A stretch of DNA of 33,523 nucleotides from an uncultured Christensenella sp. (lineage in GTDB: Bacteria > Bacillota > Clostridia > Christensenellales > Borkfalkiaceae), in contig CAJTXM010000018.1 of assembly GCA_910583545.1 (NCBI GenBank), forward strand, positions 1-33,523, written 5' to 3'. Below are positions 1 to 7,165 of this stretch, piece after piece. The translations under genes and the position numbers were made by a program. Every line of letters starts with the position of its first letter. Position 1 is the stretch's first letter. The notes beneath the pieces are model-generated. The model ran no database searches, was not told the origin of the DNA, and worked only from the letters and a program-made list of their open reading frames with translations.

Positions 1-21
1 GGTAAAACACGCGATTTTACC
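1..21 (-). terminator. Probable terminator hairpin of the tRNA operon (cut by window edge)
   Basis: Seven-base arms GGTAAAA and TTTTACC enclose a seven-base loop, lying just 3' (on the minus strand) of the tRNA-Glu CCA end. Any T-tract would fall outside the window, so the terminator role is inferred from position and symmetry. Confidence 0.5.
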
Positions 22-30
22 TCGTTTTTT

Positions 31-105
31 TGGTGACCCGTGCGGGAATCGAACCCACGATACCACCGTGAAAGGGTGATGTCTTAACCTCTTGACCAAC
101 GGGCC
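31..105 (-). tRNA. tRNA-Glu (anticodon UUC)
   Basis: The reverse complement folds as a cloverleaf: acceptor GGCCCGT with ACGGGTC, anticodon loop CTTTCAC reading TTC (plus-strand 70-72), T-loop TTCGATT, discriminator A and an encoded CCA. The T-stem has one G-U pair. It is the last of three minus-strand tRNAs, transcribed after fMet and Met. Confidence 0.96.
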
Positions 106-140
106 TTACAATATATAAACGCAAATCTGCGTTGTTGTTG

Positions 141-218
141 TGGTAGCGACGGGTGGATTCGAACCGCCGACCTGCCGGGTATGAACCGGCCGCTATAGAC
201 CAACTAAGCTACGTCGCC
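141..218 (-). tRNA. tRNA-Met, elongator type (anticodon CAU)
   Basis: The reverse complement has acceptor GGCGACG with CGTCGCT, an anticodon arm with loop TTCATAC (CAT; plus-strand 181-183), T-loop TTCGAAT and an encoded CCA. The overall sequence resembles the Bacillus elongator tRNA-Met, and it lacks the C1-A72 mismatch and the three consecutive G-C pairs of an initiator. tRNA-Ile2 (also CAU in DNA, lysidine-modified by TilS) is less likely. The T-stem GGCGG/CCACC contains one C-A mismatch, and the first acceptor pair is G-U. Confidence 0.9.
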
Positions 219-240
219 ATATTCAAAACGTATATATGCG

Positions 241-355
241 GCGCAACTTCTCCGTCGCACTTGCGTTTTGTTTTGGTTGTGTACGTCTTTGTACACTCCC
301 GGCAACAAAGCCACGTGCTCCTTGCCTTGCTTGCATCTATCCATTTTGAGGAAAG
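241..355. repeat. Dispersed repeat, family A, copy 1 (between tRNA-fMet and tRNA-Met)
   Basis: This segment aligns with 12291-12400 over about 100 bases. Shared blocks are CGTTTT, GGTT, CCTTG and CTTGCTTG, then CATTTT. A central hairpin, GTGTAC...GTACAC, corresponds to CATAC...GTATG in the other copy, so the pairing is kept although the bases differ. It lies inside the tRNA precursor. An open frame across it on the minus strand is not a credible protein. Confidence 0.6.
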
Positions 356-389
356 GGGGATAAGCGGCGGTGCCGAAATCCCGAAAATT

Positions 390-467
<78 letters not shown>

Positions 468-494
468 ATAACTGCCTTTACAAAAGGCTTTATC

Positions 495-523
495 ATTTTA
501 TTAAATTATAACTTTTTTGTCAA
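495..523 (-). promoter_or_regulatory. Sigma-70-type promoter of the tRNA operon
   Basis: On the minus strand, TTGACA (518-523) and TAAAAT (495-500) are separated by 17 bases, close to the housekeeping consensus. The predicted start is about 488, some 20 bases before tRNA-fMet. It diverges from the tilS promoter. Confidence 0.85.
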
Positions 524-555
524 CTGTTTTTCTGCCGTTTAATAAATAATTTTTC

Positions 556-584
556 TTGCAAGCACATTACTTTTATGTTATAAT
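556..584 (+). promoter_or_regulatory. Promoter of tilS, predicted leaderless
   Basis: TTGCAA (556-561), a 17-base spacer and an extended -10, TGT-TATAAT (TATAAT at 579-584). Exactly six bases separate the -10 from the tilS ATG at 591, so transcription should begin at or next to the start codon. Confidence 0.8.
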
Positions 585-590
585 TCAGGT

Positions 591-1862
591 ATGATAGATT
601 TAAGCGTATATGCAAACCGCCGCATTTGCGTAGCGGTATCGGGCGGACGCGATTCGATGGCGCTTCTCAATTTCATATACACGCATATGCGCGAGCACGG
701 CATTGTGCTTTCAGCTCTCAACTGCGATCATAAAATACGGGGTAAAGAATCGAAAGCCGACAGCGATTTTGTTAAAAAGTACTGTGCCGAACGCAACATT
801 CCCCTGACGTTTTTCGAGTGGAACAGTAAGGAGGCGAAGACGGAGGAGCGCGCGCGCATATGGCGCAGACAGTGCTATGAAGCCGTGTTGAACGGCGGAG
901 CCGAATTTGTTGCTACCGCTCATCATATGAACGACAATGCGGAGACGGTTTTATTCAATCTTGCAAGAGGCTCTTCCGTTTCGGGGCTTTCGGGAATTTA
1001 CGACAGCGGAAAAATCATTCATCCGCTTGTCTCCTGCACGCGCGCACAGATAGACGAATACGTTTTGTCAAACGGCGTTCCGTACGTTGACGATGAAACT
1101 AATTTTACGGAAAACTATACTCGCAATAAGATCCGCCTCAATGTTTTACCGGAACTTGAAAAAGCCGTTTCGGGCACAGTGAAGAATATTTATTCGCTTT
1201 CGCGCCTTGCGTCGGAGGACGAAGAATATTTCAAAGGACAGATAGAAAAGCGCAAAATTTTGAATTTTAATAAATTCGGAGTTACGATCAGAGCCTGCGA
1301 AAGCGTGATTTTCAAGCGCGCCGCTCTGCAGGCGATAAAACGTTTCAAGAAAAAAGATTACACGCAGGAACATTTAAAACGGCTTTTTGAACTGAGTTCG
1401 GCTGAAAAAGGTAAAAAATTTGAGTTTTTAGGGTTGACCGCGTATGCCGAAGGTGGTAAGATAGTACTGACGGAAGAAAATATTTGCCTTCCCGTCAGTA
1501 TCCCGTTTGAAACGTACCGAGCCGAAGAGATAGGCGGAGTAAAGCTCGTTATAACCGAACAAAAGCCGGACAGCGGAAAGTATCTCAAAGCCGACGCTTT
1601 TGCAATCGGCAAAAACGCGGTAGTGCGTTTCCGCCGTAAAGGCGACAGATTTAAAAAATTCAAGGGCGGAGAGAAGAGCCTCGGCGATTATTTTACCGAC
1701 GAAAAAATCCCCCTTTACCTGCGCGACAGAATTCCCTTGATTGCCGACGGAAGTTGCGTGCTTGCGGTATGCGGAGTGGAAATTTCAGACGCGGTCAAGA
1801 CAGACGAAAACACGCAGAAAACAATTTATATCATAAGCGAAAATTTCAGTGAGGTGACTTAG
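591..1862 (+). CDS. tilS: tRNA(Ile)-lysidine synthetase
   Basis: TilS adds lysine to C34 of tRNA-Ile2 (anticodon CAU) using ATP, converting a Met-type into an Ile-type anticodon; it acts in the cytoplasm. The 423-residue protein opens with the N-type ATP pyrophosphatase P-loop SGGRDS (residues 17-22), followed by conserved segments such as DHKIRG, ATAHHMNDNAETVL and TRNKIR. The C-terminal third has the TilS C-terminal domain pattern (VRFRRKGDRF, LGDYF, IPL..RDRIPL). Length is normal for the family. The ATG lies six bases after its -10 and has no proper Shine-Dalgarno, pointing to a leaderless mRNA. The stop codon abuts the next ATG. Association of tilS with hpt is common in Firmicutes; the usual downstream ftsH is absent here. 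Confidence 0.95.
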   Translation: MIDLSVYANRRICVAVSGGRDSMALLNFIYTHMREHGIVLSALNCDHKIRGKESKADSDFVKKYCAERNIPLTFFEWNSKEAKTEERARIWRRQCYEAVLNGGAEFVATAHHMNDNAETVLFNLARGSSVSGLSGIYDSGKIIHPLVSCTRAQIDEYVLSNGVPYVDDETNFTENYTRNKIRLNVLPELEKAVSGTVKNIYSLSRLASEDEEYFKGQIEKRKILNFNKFGVTIRACESVIFKRAALQAIKRFKKKDYTQEHLKRLFELSSAEKGKKFEFLGLTAYAEGGKIVLTEENICLPVSIPFETYRAEEIGGVKLVITEQKPDSGKYLKADAFAIGKNAVVRFRRKGDRFKKFKGGEKSLGDYFTDEKIPLYLRDRIPLIADGSCVLAVCGVEISDAVKTDENTQKTIYIISENFSEVT

Positions 1863-2378
1863 ATGTTAGACGCAGACATTATTCAGCAAAACGAACAGCT
1901 TTACAAAAGACTGCTTGCGGACAGCCTGAGACAGGACAAGCGCGTTTCGGTTTCCTTTCTCGACGCAAGGTATCCCGAACCTTTGTATCTTTACGTCAAA
2001 TCGGTAGATACCGAAAAGACGATTGCCGTTCGCATCGACGGCGAAGACAAGACTATGCGCTTCTGGGACTACGTTGACGACGCTTACGAGAACGAGGACG
2101 GCGTATGGGATCAGATGACGGAAAAGGGGCTTGAAAACTTTGTAAAGAAACTTAAAAAAGTTATGGACTGTGCGCTCGATATCGAATTTTTCAATAAAAA
2201 AGGTATTACCGACGATTACTACGCAGGCGTATACGACGGTGAACTGACGGAAGAAATTGCAAGAAAAATTCTTATAAAGCACGGCAAGGACGTCAAGTTT
2301 ATATATGCAAAAGTAACTAATTTTTTCGGCGATAAAAGCTACGTCTTCGACGCAAGGGGCAACTATATAAAAAGATAG
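1863..2378 (+). CDS. Conserved-looking hypothetical protein, 171 aa
   Basis: I do not recognise the family. The start follows the tilS stop directly and has a Shine-Dalgarno, GAGGTG (1851-1856), inside the end of tilS, so translation is probably coupled. The protein is soluble and mixed charged, with no signal peptide or membrane segment. The first 90 residues read like a beta-rich domain (RVSVSFLDA, PLYLYVKSV, TIAVRIDGEDK), followed by a helical, lysine-rich stretch (GLENFVKKLKKVMD). Codon use matches its neighbours. Position suggests a housekeeping context, but function is unknown. Confidence 0.85.
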   Translation: MLDADIIQQNEQLYKRLLADSLRQDKRVSVSFLDARYPEPLYLYVKSVDTEKTIAVRIDGEDKTMRFWDYVDDAYENEDGVWDQMTEKGLENFVKKLKKVMDCALDIEFFNKKGITDDYYAGVYDGELTEEIARKILIKHGKDVKFIYAKVTNFFGDKSYVFDARGNYIKR

Positions 2379-2482
2379 TGCGCGAAAAGATATTTGCGTT
2401 TTAAGCAAGTTGGTGTATCTTGTCAATTTTACAATTTTGCAAATTAAATATTCAAATTAATTCAATAGATAAAAAATAGAAA

Positions 2483-2520
2483 AATTAATTCTTTTAACGG
2501 GAATTAATTTTCGTTTTTTA
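2483..2520 (+). terminator. AT-rich terminator-like or attenuator hairpin upstream of hpt
   Basis: Perfect nine-base arms AATTAATTC (2483-2491) and GAATTAATT (2501-2509) are followed by TTCGTTTTTT. It ends only about 15 bases before the hpt start and just ahead of its ribosome-binding site, so it could end the tilS transcript or attenuate hpt. The rest of the 155-base gap is AT-rich with no convincing promoter. Confidence 0.5.
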
Positions 2521-2533
2521 CGAGGATAAGACT

Positions 2534-3073
2534 ATGCATAAGGACTGTGAAAAAATACTTTTTACCGAAAAACAGTTAAAAAAAAGAGTGAGAGAGGTTG
2601 CGGAATCGGTTGACGCAACAGTGCAGGGCAAGCGTCCGCTCGTCGTGGGAATTTTGAAGGGCAGTATAATTTTTTACGCCGATTTTATAAGACATCTCAC
2701 CGCGCCCGTCGAGCTTGACTTTATGGTCGTTTCGTCCTACGGGTCGGGCACAGTTTCTTCGGGTAAACTGAAAATCAAGAAGGATCTGGACAGGGACGTC
2801 AATGGCAGAGACGTCATTATCGTTGAAGATATAATAGACAGCGGATTTACTCTTGCTAATTTGAAACAGCTAATTTCGGAGCGCGGTGCGTCGTCCGTAA
2901 CTATCGTCACGCTGTTAAATAAGGCGTGCAGGAGAGAATACGACATTCGGCCCGACTACAACTGCTTTGATATCGGCGACGAATTTGTTATAGGCTACGG
3001 ACTCGACTACGACGAACGTTACCGTTCGCTTCCGTATATAGGCATACTTAAAAAAAGCGTTTACAGCGAATAG
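2534..3073 (+). CDS. hpt: Hypoxanthine(-guanine) phosphoribosyltransferase
   Basis: Purine salvage enzyme joining hypoxanthine or guanine to PRPP to give IMP or GMP in the cytoplasm. The 179-residue length is typical. The PRPP-binding signature VIIVEDIIDSGFTL lies near residues 93-106, preceded by the flexible-loop region SSYGSGT; the C-terminal base-specificity region reads EFVIGYGLDYDERYR. GAGGAT precedes the ATG. It is preceded by a terminator-like hairpin and followed 40 bases later by the DUF378 gene. Guanine versus hypoxanthine preference cannot be judged here. purA, at 31.9 kb, uses the IMP this enzyme makes. Confidence 0.95.
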   Translation: MHKDCEKILFTEKQLKKRVREVAESVDATVQGKRPLVVGILKGSIIFYADFIRHLTAPVELDFMVVSSYGSGTVSSGKLKIKKDLDRDVNGRDVIIVEDIIDSGFTLANLKQLISERGASSVTIVTLLNKACRREYDIRPDYNCFDIGDEFVIGYGLDYDERYRSLPYIGILKKSVYSE

Positions 3074-3113
3074 ATTTTTAAAGGTTACGCATATTAACGT
3101 AAAGGAGTTCAAA

Positions 3114-3365
3114 ATGGTAATTGCAAATATCATTTCTTACGTTTTAGTGCTTTTAGGCGCGGTGAACTGGGGACTTTACGGCATATTCGATTTCAATCTC
3201 GTAAGCTGGATTTTTCAGGGCCCGAGATCGGTCGGTTCGATAATAGTTTACGTCATAATCACCCTTGCGGCTATATGGCTTATTATCTCTCCGATAATTT
3301 CCGGCTTCGGTCTTCGTCTCAGAATGGGCGATAAAAAACGCAGGGAAACGGAAGTGGAAGCATAA
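3114..3365 (+). CDS. DUF378 family small membrane protein (YuzA-like)
   Basis: An 83-residue protein with two predicted membrane helices (about residues 3-25 and 40-65) and a charged tail (KKRRETE). The first helix carries the family pattern LVLLGAVNWGLYGIFDFNLV; Asn-Trp-Gly followed by F(D/N)LV is characteristic of DUF378. Function is not established for the family. AAGGAG lies eight bases before the ATG. It is the last gene before a strong terminator. Confidence 0.85.
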   Translation: MVIANIISYVLVLLGAVNWGLYGIFDFNLVSWIFQGPRSVGSIIVYVIITLAAIWLIISPIISGFGLRLRMGDKKRRETEVEA

Positions 3366-3383
3366 ATTGTTTTAAATTCAAAG

Positions 3384-3426
3384 GCGGGGCGGTTTTTTGT
3401 AAAAACCGCCCCGCTTAGCTTTTTAT
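3384..3426 (+). terminator. Strong intrinsic terminator after the tilS-hpt-DUF378 block
   Basis: Fourteen-base perfect arms (3384-3397 and 3401-3414, GC-rich base plus an A/T top) with a TGT loop are followed by a T-rich run (CTTTTTATTT). Confidence 0.9.
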
Positions 3427-3439
3427 TTGCGTACAGATA

Positions 3440-3467
3440 TTGCAAAATTAAAAATTTTTGTTATAAT
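3440..3467 (+). promoter_or_regulatory. Promoter of the Xre-type regulator, predicted leaderless
   Basis: TTGCAA (3440-3445), a 16-base spacer and extended -10 TGT-TATAAT (TATAAT at 3462-3467), then exactly six bases to the ATG at 3474. No Shine-Dalgarno is present. Confidence 0.8.
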
Positions 3468-3473
3468 AAAACT

Positions 3474-4037
3474 ATGAACGATATCGGCAAAAAAATTTTG
3501 AAGTTAAGAGAAGAAAACGGCTTGTCACAGGAAAAATTGGCGATGATGCTTGGCGTTGCGCGGCAGACGGTTTCAAAATGGGAACTGAACACCGCCCAAC
3601 CGACGACAAAAAATATTGAAATTATTTGTAAAGTTTTCGGTGTTGACACGGGATATTTTTTTGATATACCTAACGCGCAGTGCGCCGTCGCCGTCGCGGA
3701 AAAGGAGGAAGAACCGGAAAACGAACAGCCTGAAAAGCAAAAAGAGCTTTCAACCTTTAAAATTTTAATGATTGTAATAGGCGTGGTTCTGCTTGTGCTG
3801 TTTATTATTGCCTGCGGTTTAGCCTGCTACTTAACTATTGCACCGTCGGAAGGGGACTTTGTACATATAGTAAACTATGAGGGTATAATTTTTTTAGTCT
3901 TCGGAATTTTAGCGGTTGCCGTTTTAATTACTTTGACTGTTATTTTTATCAAAAAACGAATAAAAGTCGGTAAAAAAAGCAAATTGCCAACTTTAAGCGA
4001 CAAATTGCCAACTGAAGGTGGCAGACAAGACGAATAA
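3474..4037 (+). CDS. Xre-family HTH regulator with C-terminal membrane segments
   Basis: Residues 4-60 form a lambda-repressor-like helix-turn-helix (ILKLREENGLSQEKLA...VARQTVSKWE), the HTH_3 pattern. A charged linker (EKEEEPENEQPEKQKE, about 78-93) leads to two hydrophobic helices (about 97-122 and 137-160) and a basic tail. The protein is probably a DNA-binding regulator tethered to the membrane, possibly sensing an envelope signal. It sits directly upstream of three exported-protein genes and is separated from them by a 22-bp palindrome, so it may control them; that is inference. 187 residues; the start is fixed by the promoter spacing. Confidence 0.88.
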   Translation: MNDIGKKILKLREENGLSQEKLAMMLGVARQTVSKWELNTAQPTTKNIEIICKVFGVDTGYFFDIPNAQCAVAVAEKEEEPENEQPEKQKELSTFKILMIVIGVVLLVLFIIACGLACYLTIAPSEGDFVHIVNYEGIIFLVFGILAVAVLITLTVIFIKKRIKVGKKSKLPTLSDKLPTEGGRQDE

Positions 4038-4042
4038 AGAAT

Positions 4043-4089
4043 GTTAAAATAAGGTGTGTAAAGACTGTCTTTACACACCTTATTTTAAC
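4043..4089 (+). terminator. Perfect 22-bp inverted repeat, probable terminator
   Basis: Arms 4043-4064 and 4068-4089 are fully complementary around a CTG loop. The outer arms are A/T (GTTAAAATAAGG and its complement), the inner part GTGTGTAAAGA. The 3' arm ends in TTATTTTAAC, so it could terminate in either direction. It starts five bases after the regulator's stop codon and ends 24 bases before the next ATG. Use as a regulator-binding site is an alternative. Confidence 0.7.
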
Positions 4090-4113
4090 TATATAAAAAA
4101 TGGAGGAAAAGTT

Positions 4114-4602
4114 ATGGTAAAAATTAAAAAGTTGGTTTTTGCGGCAACTTTGCTGTTAATTACGGCTTTTGCGTGTCTGGCGTTCTGCGCCAAATCGGTA
4201 TACGCAGAAACAAATCGCAATTACGGCAACAATGAGGTAAGCTCAGATGGGGATATAACTCCTTACGGACTTTATACAAAATTCGGCTTTTCAATCAGCG
4301 GAAATGGCGGTCGCGTTTGGTTTGCGGTGAAAAACGAATTCACTTTGTTTCCCTCAACCGTTGAAGTTTACGTCTACTTATACAAGTCCGACACTTTTAC
4401 CGAAAATTATTCCGAAATGGAATTAGCCATTTCAAACTATACTCCGGACTTGGATCAGGGGAAAAGAGTTTCGGCAGAGGTTTCAACAAACGGGGTACAG
4501 TGCTATTGGAAAGGCCGCGCTTATTACAGGGTTGACAACAGTGGGTGGAAAGAATATCTCAGCGAAACGGTTTTATTCAACGCTGACGGTATTCGCGTCT
4601 GA
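4114..4602 (+). CDS. Small exported protein of unknown function
   Basis: 162 residues from the ATG at 4114, chosen because GGAGG sits eight bases before it; an earlier in-frame ATG at 4054 lies inside the 22-bp palindrome. The N-terminus is a clear Sec signal peptide: basic MVKIKK, hydrophobic core to about residue 26, and a probable cleavage after SVYA (about residue 31). The mature part is short and beta-like, rich in aromatic and polar residues (RVWFAVKNEF, VEVYVYLYKS, CYWKGRAYYRV), suggesting a small secreted beta domain. Family not recognised. First of the three exported-protein genes behind the Xre regulator. Confidence 0.8.
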   Translation: MVKIKKLVFAATLLLITAFACLAFCAKSVYAETNRNYGNNEVSSDGDITPYGLYTKFGFSISGNGGRVWFAVKNEFTLFPSTVEVYVYLYKSDTFTENYSEMELAISNYTPDLDQGKRVSAEVSTNGVQCYWKGRAYYRVDNSGWKEYLSETVLFNADGIRV

Positions 4603-4626
4603 CTGTCTTAATCAAGGAGGAAAAGG

Positions 4627-4665
4627 ATGAAGGATTTAAAAATTATTTCATTCGCACCTGAATAG
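4627..4665 (+). CDS. Possible 12-residue ORF with strong ribosome-binding site
   Basis: A full Shine-Dalgarno, AAGGAGG (4614-4620), is followed after six bases by an ATG opening a 12-codon frame (MKDLKIISFAPE) that ends at TAG. It may be a tiny peptide, a leader peptide, or the start of a gene lost by deletion. Without homologues it cannot be decided. Confidence 0.3.
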   Translation: MKDLKIISFAPE

Positions 4666-4735
4666 GCTAAAAATTTTCCGTCTCTGCTGACAAAACAATA
4701 TTGACGGTAAATAATAAGGTTGGAGGAAAAATTCT

Positions 4736-5272
4736 ATGAAAAAATTTTTGGTAATTTTACATTCGTTAATATCAGTAATATGTTTAATTTTTACTGTTGG
4801 TTGTTATAGAAGTTCGTGGGAATATCCGTTAACTGAAGGAACTTATGAAACAATACAAAAAATTGAAAGATATGATTCACAAATCGGTAAAAATATAGAA
4901 CACGAACAAATTAAAACAATTAAACTTGTTTTGAAGCAGATAGATAAAAATGAGTTTGATAAAGCGAACGTAAGTAACGTAGTAGAAGATAGGTATCAAA
5001 AGAATAACGATAAAAAGTTTTTTTCTTTTGCTTTATACTTTTTTATAAAGGATGTCGACGATTTTGTTCAAGTTACAGTTAGTAATCTTGTATATGAAAA
5101 CGGTACACCTGACTATTCTGGGCAAATTTTTTGTGAGACAGAGTCTTACAGGCTGGAGAGTTCGTTTTTCTTTGATTATTCGGAAACAGATACAAAGATA
5201 GGATGCAATATCAAATGGACTGAAGAAAAAGATCTTTCTTTTTGGGGAGCATATCTTGAATTAAAAAAATAA
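4736..5272 (+). CDS. Putative lipoprotein, 178 aa
   Basis: The N-terminus is a lipoprotein-type signal: MKK, a hydrophobic stretch and an approximate lipobox TVGC with Cys23. The -3 position is Thr rather than the usual Leu/Val, so lipidation is probable but not certain. The remaining 155 residues are polar with alternating beta-like segments (YFFIKDVDDFVQVTVSNLVY, GCNIKWTEEKDLSFWG); I do not recognise the family. GGAGG precedes the ATG. Codons are strongly A/T-ending (AAA, TTA, ATA), unlike the housekeeping genes on either side. It lies between two other exported-protein genes, 23 bases before the peptidase gene. Confidence 0.75.
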   Translation: MKKFLVILHSLISVICLIFTVGCYRSSWEYPLTEGTYETIQKIERYDSQIGKNIEHEQIKTIKLVLKQIDKNEFDKANVSNVVEDRYQKNNDKKFFSFALYFFIKDVDDFVQVTVSNLVYENGTPDYSGQIFCETESYRLESSFFFDYSETDTKIGCNIKWTEEKDLSFWGAYLELKK

Positions 5273-5295
5273 ATACAAATTAGGAGAAAAAAATA

Positions 5296-7017
5296 ATGAA
5301 AATTTTAGCAACGGTTTTATCAATAATGCTTGGCGTAACAGGCAATGCGGCAATTGTTCACACTGCAACGGACAAGCCTGTGGAGGATGTGACTTATATT
5401 GAAAATCAAGTAAGAGAAATAAAACAGAATACAAAACGTAAAGCAAGGGTGGCATTGGCTAATGAAGATGCGGTTTATACTGTAACATTTGACTGTAATG
5501 GCGGATTGTACGATGGTTTGGATGCTTTTCAGCTGTCAGCATATGCAGGTTCACTGGTTGTAAAACCGGACAGCAACAAAATGGTGCGTGATAATTGTAA
5601 ATTTATAGGTTGGTACACTTTAAGCGGTGAATTATGGAATTTTGAAGAAGATACGGTTAACGAAAATATCGTTTTGCGTGCAAAATGGAATTGGGATGAC
5701 AGTTATGGCATCAACGACGAAAAATGGTTTTCACAAACATCTTATTTTTCACAAAAATATTATAATTCAACAAGTTGGAATATGACAATAGAAGAAAATA
5801 TTGCAAATATTTCCGGTTTTAGTCCTATCGAAATGAAAGGCAGTGATCCTAATTTTTTCCCTACAAGCGATATACAGACGGCTATTCAAACGTCCGGTGT
5901 TGCAAGCAGTTATGGCGGATGCGGTCCCATAGCGATGATGGGTATTTTCGATTATTTTTCAAGATATCTTGGCTACACGTCTATAATAGATGACCCGACA
6001 GATTCTTATGATAGGACAAGGTTAGCTTACGATGTTTTAACTACTACCAAAACGTATGAAATGCCTAAACTTTCGGCGGCAAAAACTATTAGTACATACT
6101 CAGGTGACGATAAAACCACAACGACATATCCTGGCGATTATGTAAGTGCATTTAATAAACTTATGACAGAGAATTATCACTTAAACAAGCAAATTGCTGC
6201 ACATAGCCAAGGGTGGTTGGGTGTTTCGAAAGATGATAAAGTCAGTAAAATCAAGCAGTGTATCAGTGACGGTTTACCCGTAACTATCTATGCTGGATTA
6301 GCGGGAGACGGAGAACTTGCAAATCATTATGTCAACGTTTACGCATATCAGGTTTGGCGGGGTAAAGACAGAGACGGTAAAACTATTTATAACACTTTAT
6401 TTAAAGTAAGACTGAATTGGGGTAGAGCTCAGAATAAAGATGTTTATATGGATGCCGATATGCTGAGCGCATCATTTTCAGGAGTAATATATTACACCGT
6501 TGCAGATAATAATCAAATTATAAGACCTTCTGATTTTTCAAAAGATTTTGTAAACGACAACGGACAAGGACAGTATTTCTTCTATGAAAAAACAGCTGAC
6601 ATTACAACTGCCAACGGGTTTGTTTTCGGGACAAAGCGGTTAAGGTGCGGCTATATAGAAAACGAATATGTAGTTTTATCGGCAAACAGGAGTGGAGCTG
6701 GAAGAGCTTTTCTTGAATTGAATTTCGATTTGGACGTAAAAGCTGTAAATATGGATATTGCGCTTTGGAAAGATTTGGATGCGATTGGAGCAAAAGATTC
6801 TATAAAAATGTTGTATAAAGACGTTAAAGGGAAATGGCACGAACTAAGAGAGTTTTATACATACGAATTGTCGTCACTCAGAGAGTATCCAAGCAATTAT
6901 TACATAGAATTTCCCGAAATCACAAGAGGCATAAAGATAGAAGTTACTGTCACCGACCCCGACGGAGACAGGAATCAGGGAAGAGTTGTAATCGGCGATA
7001 TGAATTTGTTTTATTAA
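5296..7017 (+). CDS. Secreted InlB-repeat / C39-like cysteine peptidase
   Basis: 573 residues. A short signal peptide (MKILATVLSIMLGVTGNAA) leads to an InlB/Listeria-Bacteroides beta-grasp repeat at about 61-131 (TVTFDCNGGL ... KFIGWYT ... LRAKW), typical of extracellular Firmicute proteins. A papain-like core follows: SSYGGCGPIAMM places the likely nucleophile at Cys209, NHYVNVYAY the histidine at His344, and LNWG the asparagine at Asn374, in the order expected for C39-like/C10 peptidases. The final 140 residues look like an all-beta binding domain ending in GDMNLFY. No sortase LPxTG motif or anchor was seen, so it is probably released or held by the C-terminal domain. Substrate unknown. AT-rich; followed by a terminator. 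AGGAGA precedes the ATG. Confidence 0.85.
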   Translation: MKILATVLSIMLGVTGNAAIVHTATDKPVEDVTYIENQVREIKQNTKRKARVALANEDAVYTVTFDCNGGLYDGLDAFQLSAYAGSLVVKPDSNKMVRDNCKFIGWYTLSGELWNFEEDTVNENIVLRAKWNWDDSYGINDEKWFSQTSYFSQKYYNSTSWNMTIEENIANISGFSPIEMKGSDPNFFPTSDIQTAIQTSGVASSYGGCGPIAMMGIFDYFSRYLGYTSIIDDPTDSYDRTRLAYDVLTTTKTYEMPKLSAAKTISTYSGDDKTTTTYPGDYVSAFNKLMTENYHLNKQIAAHSQGWLGVSKDDKVSKIKQCISDGLPVTIYAGLAGDGELANHYVNVYAYQVWRGKDRDGKTIYNTLFKVRLNWGRAQNKDVYMDADMLSASFSGVIYYTVADNNQIIRPSDFSKDFVNDNGQGQYFFYEKTADITTANGFVFGTKRLRCGYIENEYVVLSANRSGAGRAFLELNFDLDVKAVNMDIALWKDLDAIGAKDSIKMLYKDVKGKWHELREFYTYELSSLREYPSNYYIEFPEITRGIKIEVTVTDPDGDRNQGRVVIGDMNLFY

Positions 7018-7054
7018 AATAAGACTTGTAAAATTAATACTGTCGCAATCAGTT

Positions 7055-7083
7055 CAGCGGGCGGAAAGCCCGCTGTTTGATTT
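7055..7083 (+). terminator. Intrinsic terminator after the peptidase gene
   Basis: CAGCGGGC (7055-7062) and GCCCGCTG (7068-7075) form an eight-base stem around GGAAA, followed by TTTGATTT. Confidence 0.85.
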
Positions 7084-7130
7084 ATATTTAAAAAATATAT
7101 TAATAGTGCTGTTTTTATTTTACATAGATA

Positions 7131-7159
7131 TTGCAAAATAAAAAAATGTGTGCTACAAT
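7131..7159 (+). promoter_or_regulatory. Promoter of the SGNH-hydrolase operon, predicted leaderless
   Basis: TTGCAA (7131-7136), a 17-base spacer and extended -10 TGC-TACAAT (TACAAT at 7154-7159), then exactly six bases to the ATG at 7166. A TATAAT at 7159-7164 is too close to the ATG to be the functional -10. Confidence 0.8.
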
Positions 7160-7165
7160 ATAATA

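Noticed and set aside
4054..4113. ATG at 4054 as start of the small exported protein
   Set aside because: It is within the 22-bp palindrome and would put 20 polar residues before a perfect signal peptide; ATG 4114 has GGAGG.
7148..7165. ATG at 7148 as start of the SGNH gene
   Set aside because: It lies inside the promoter spacer, upstream of the predicted transcription start.
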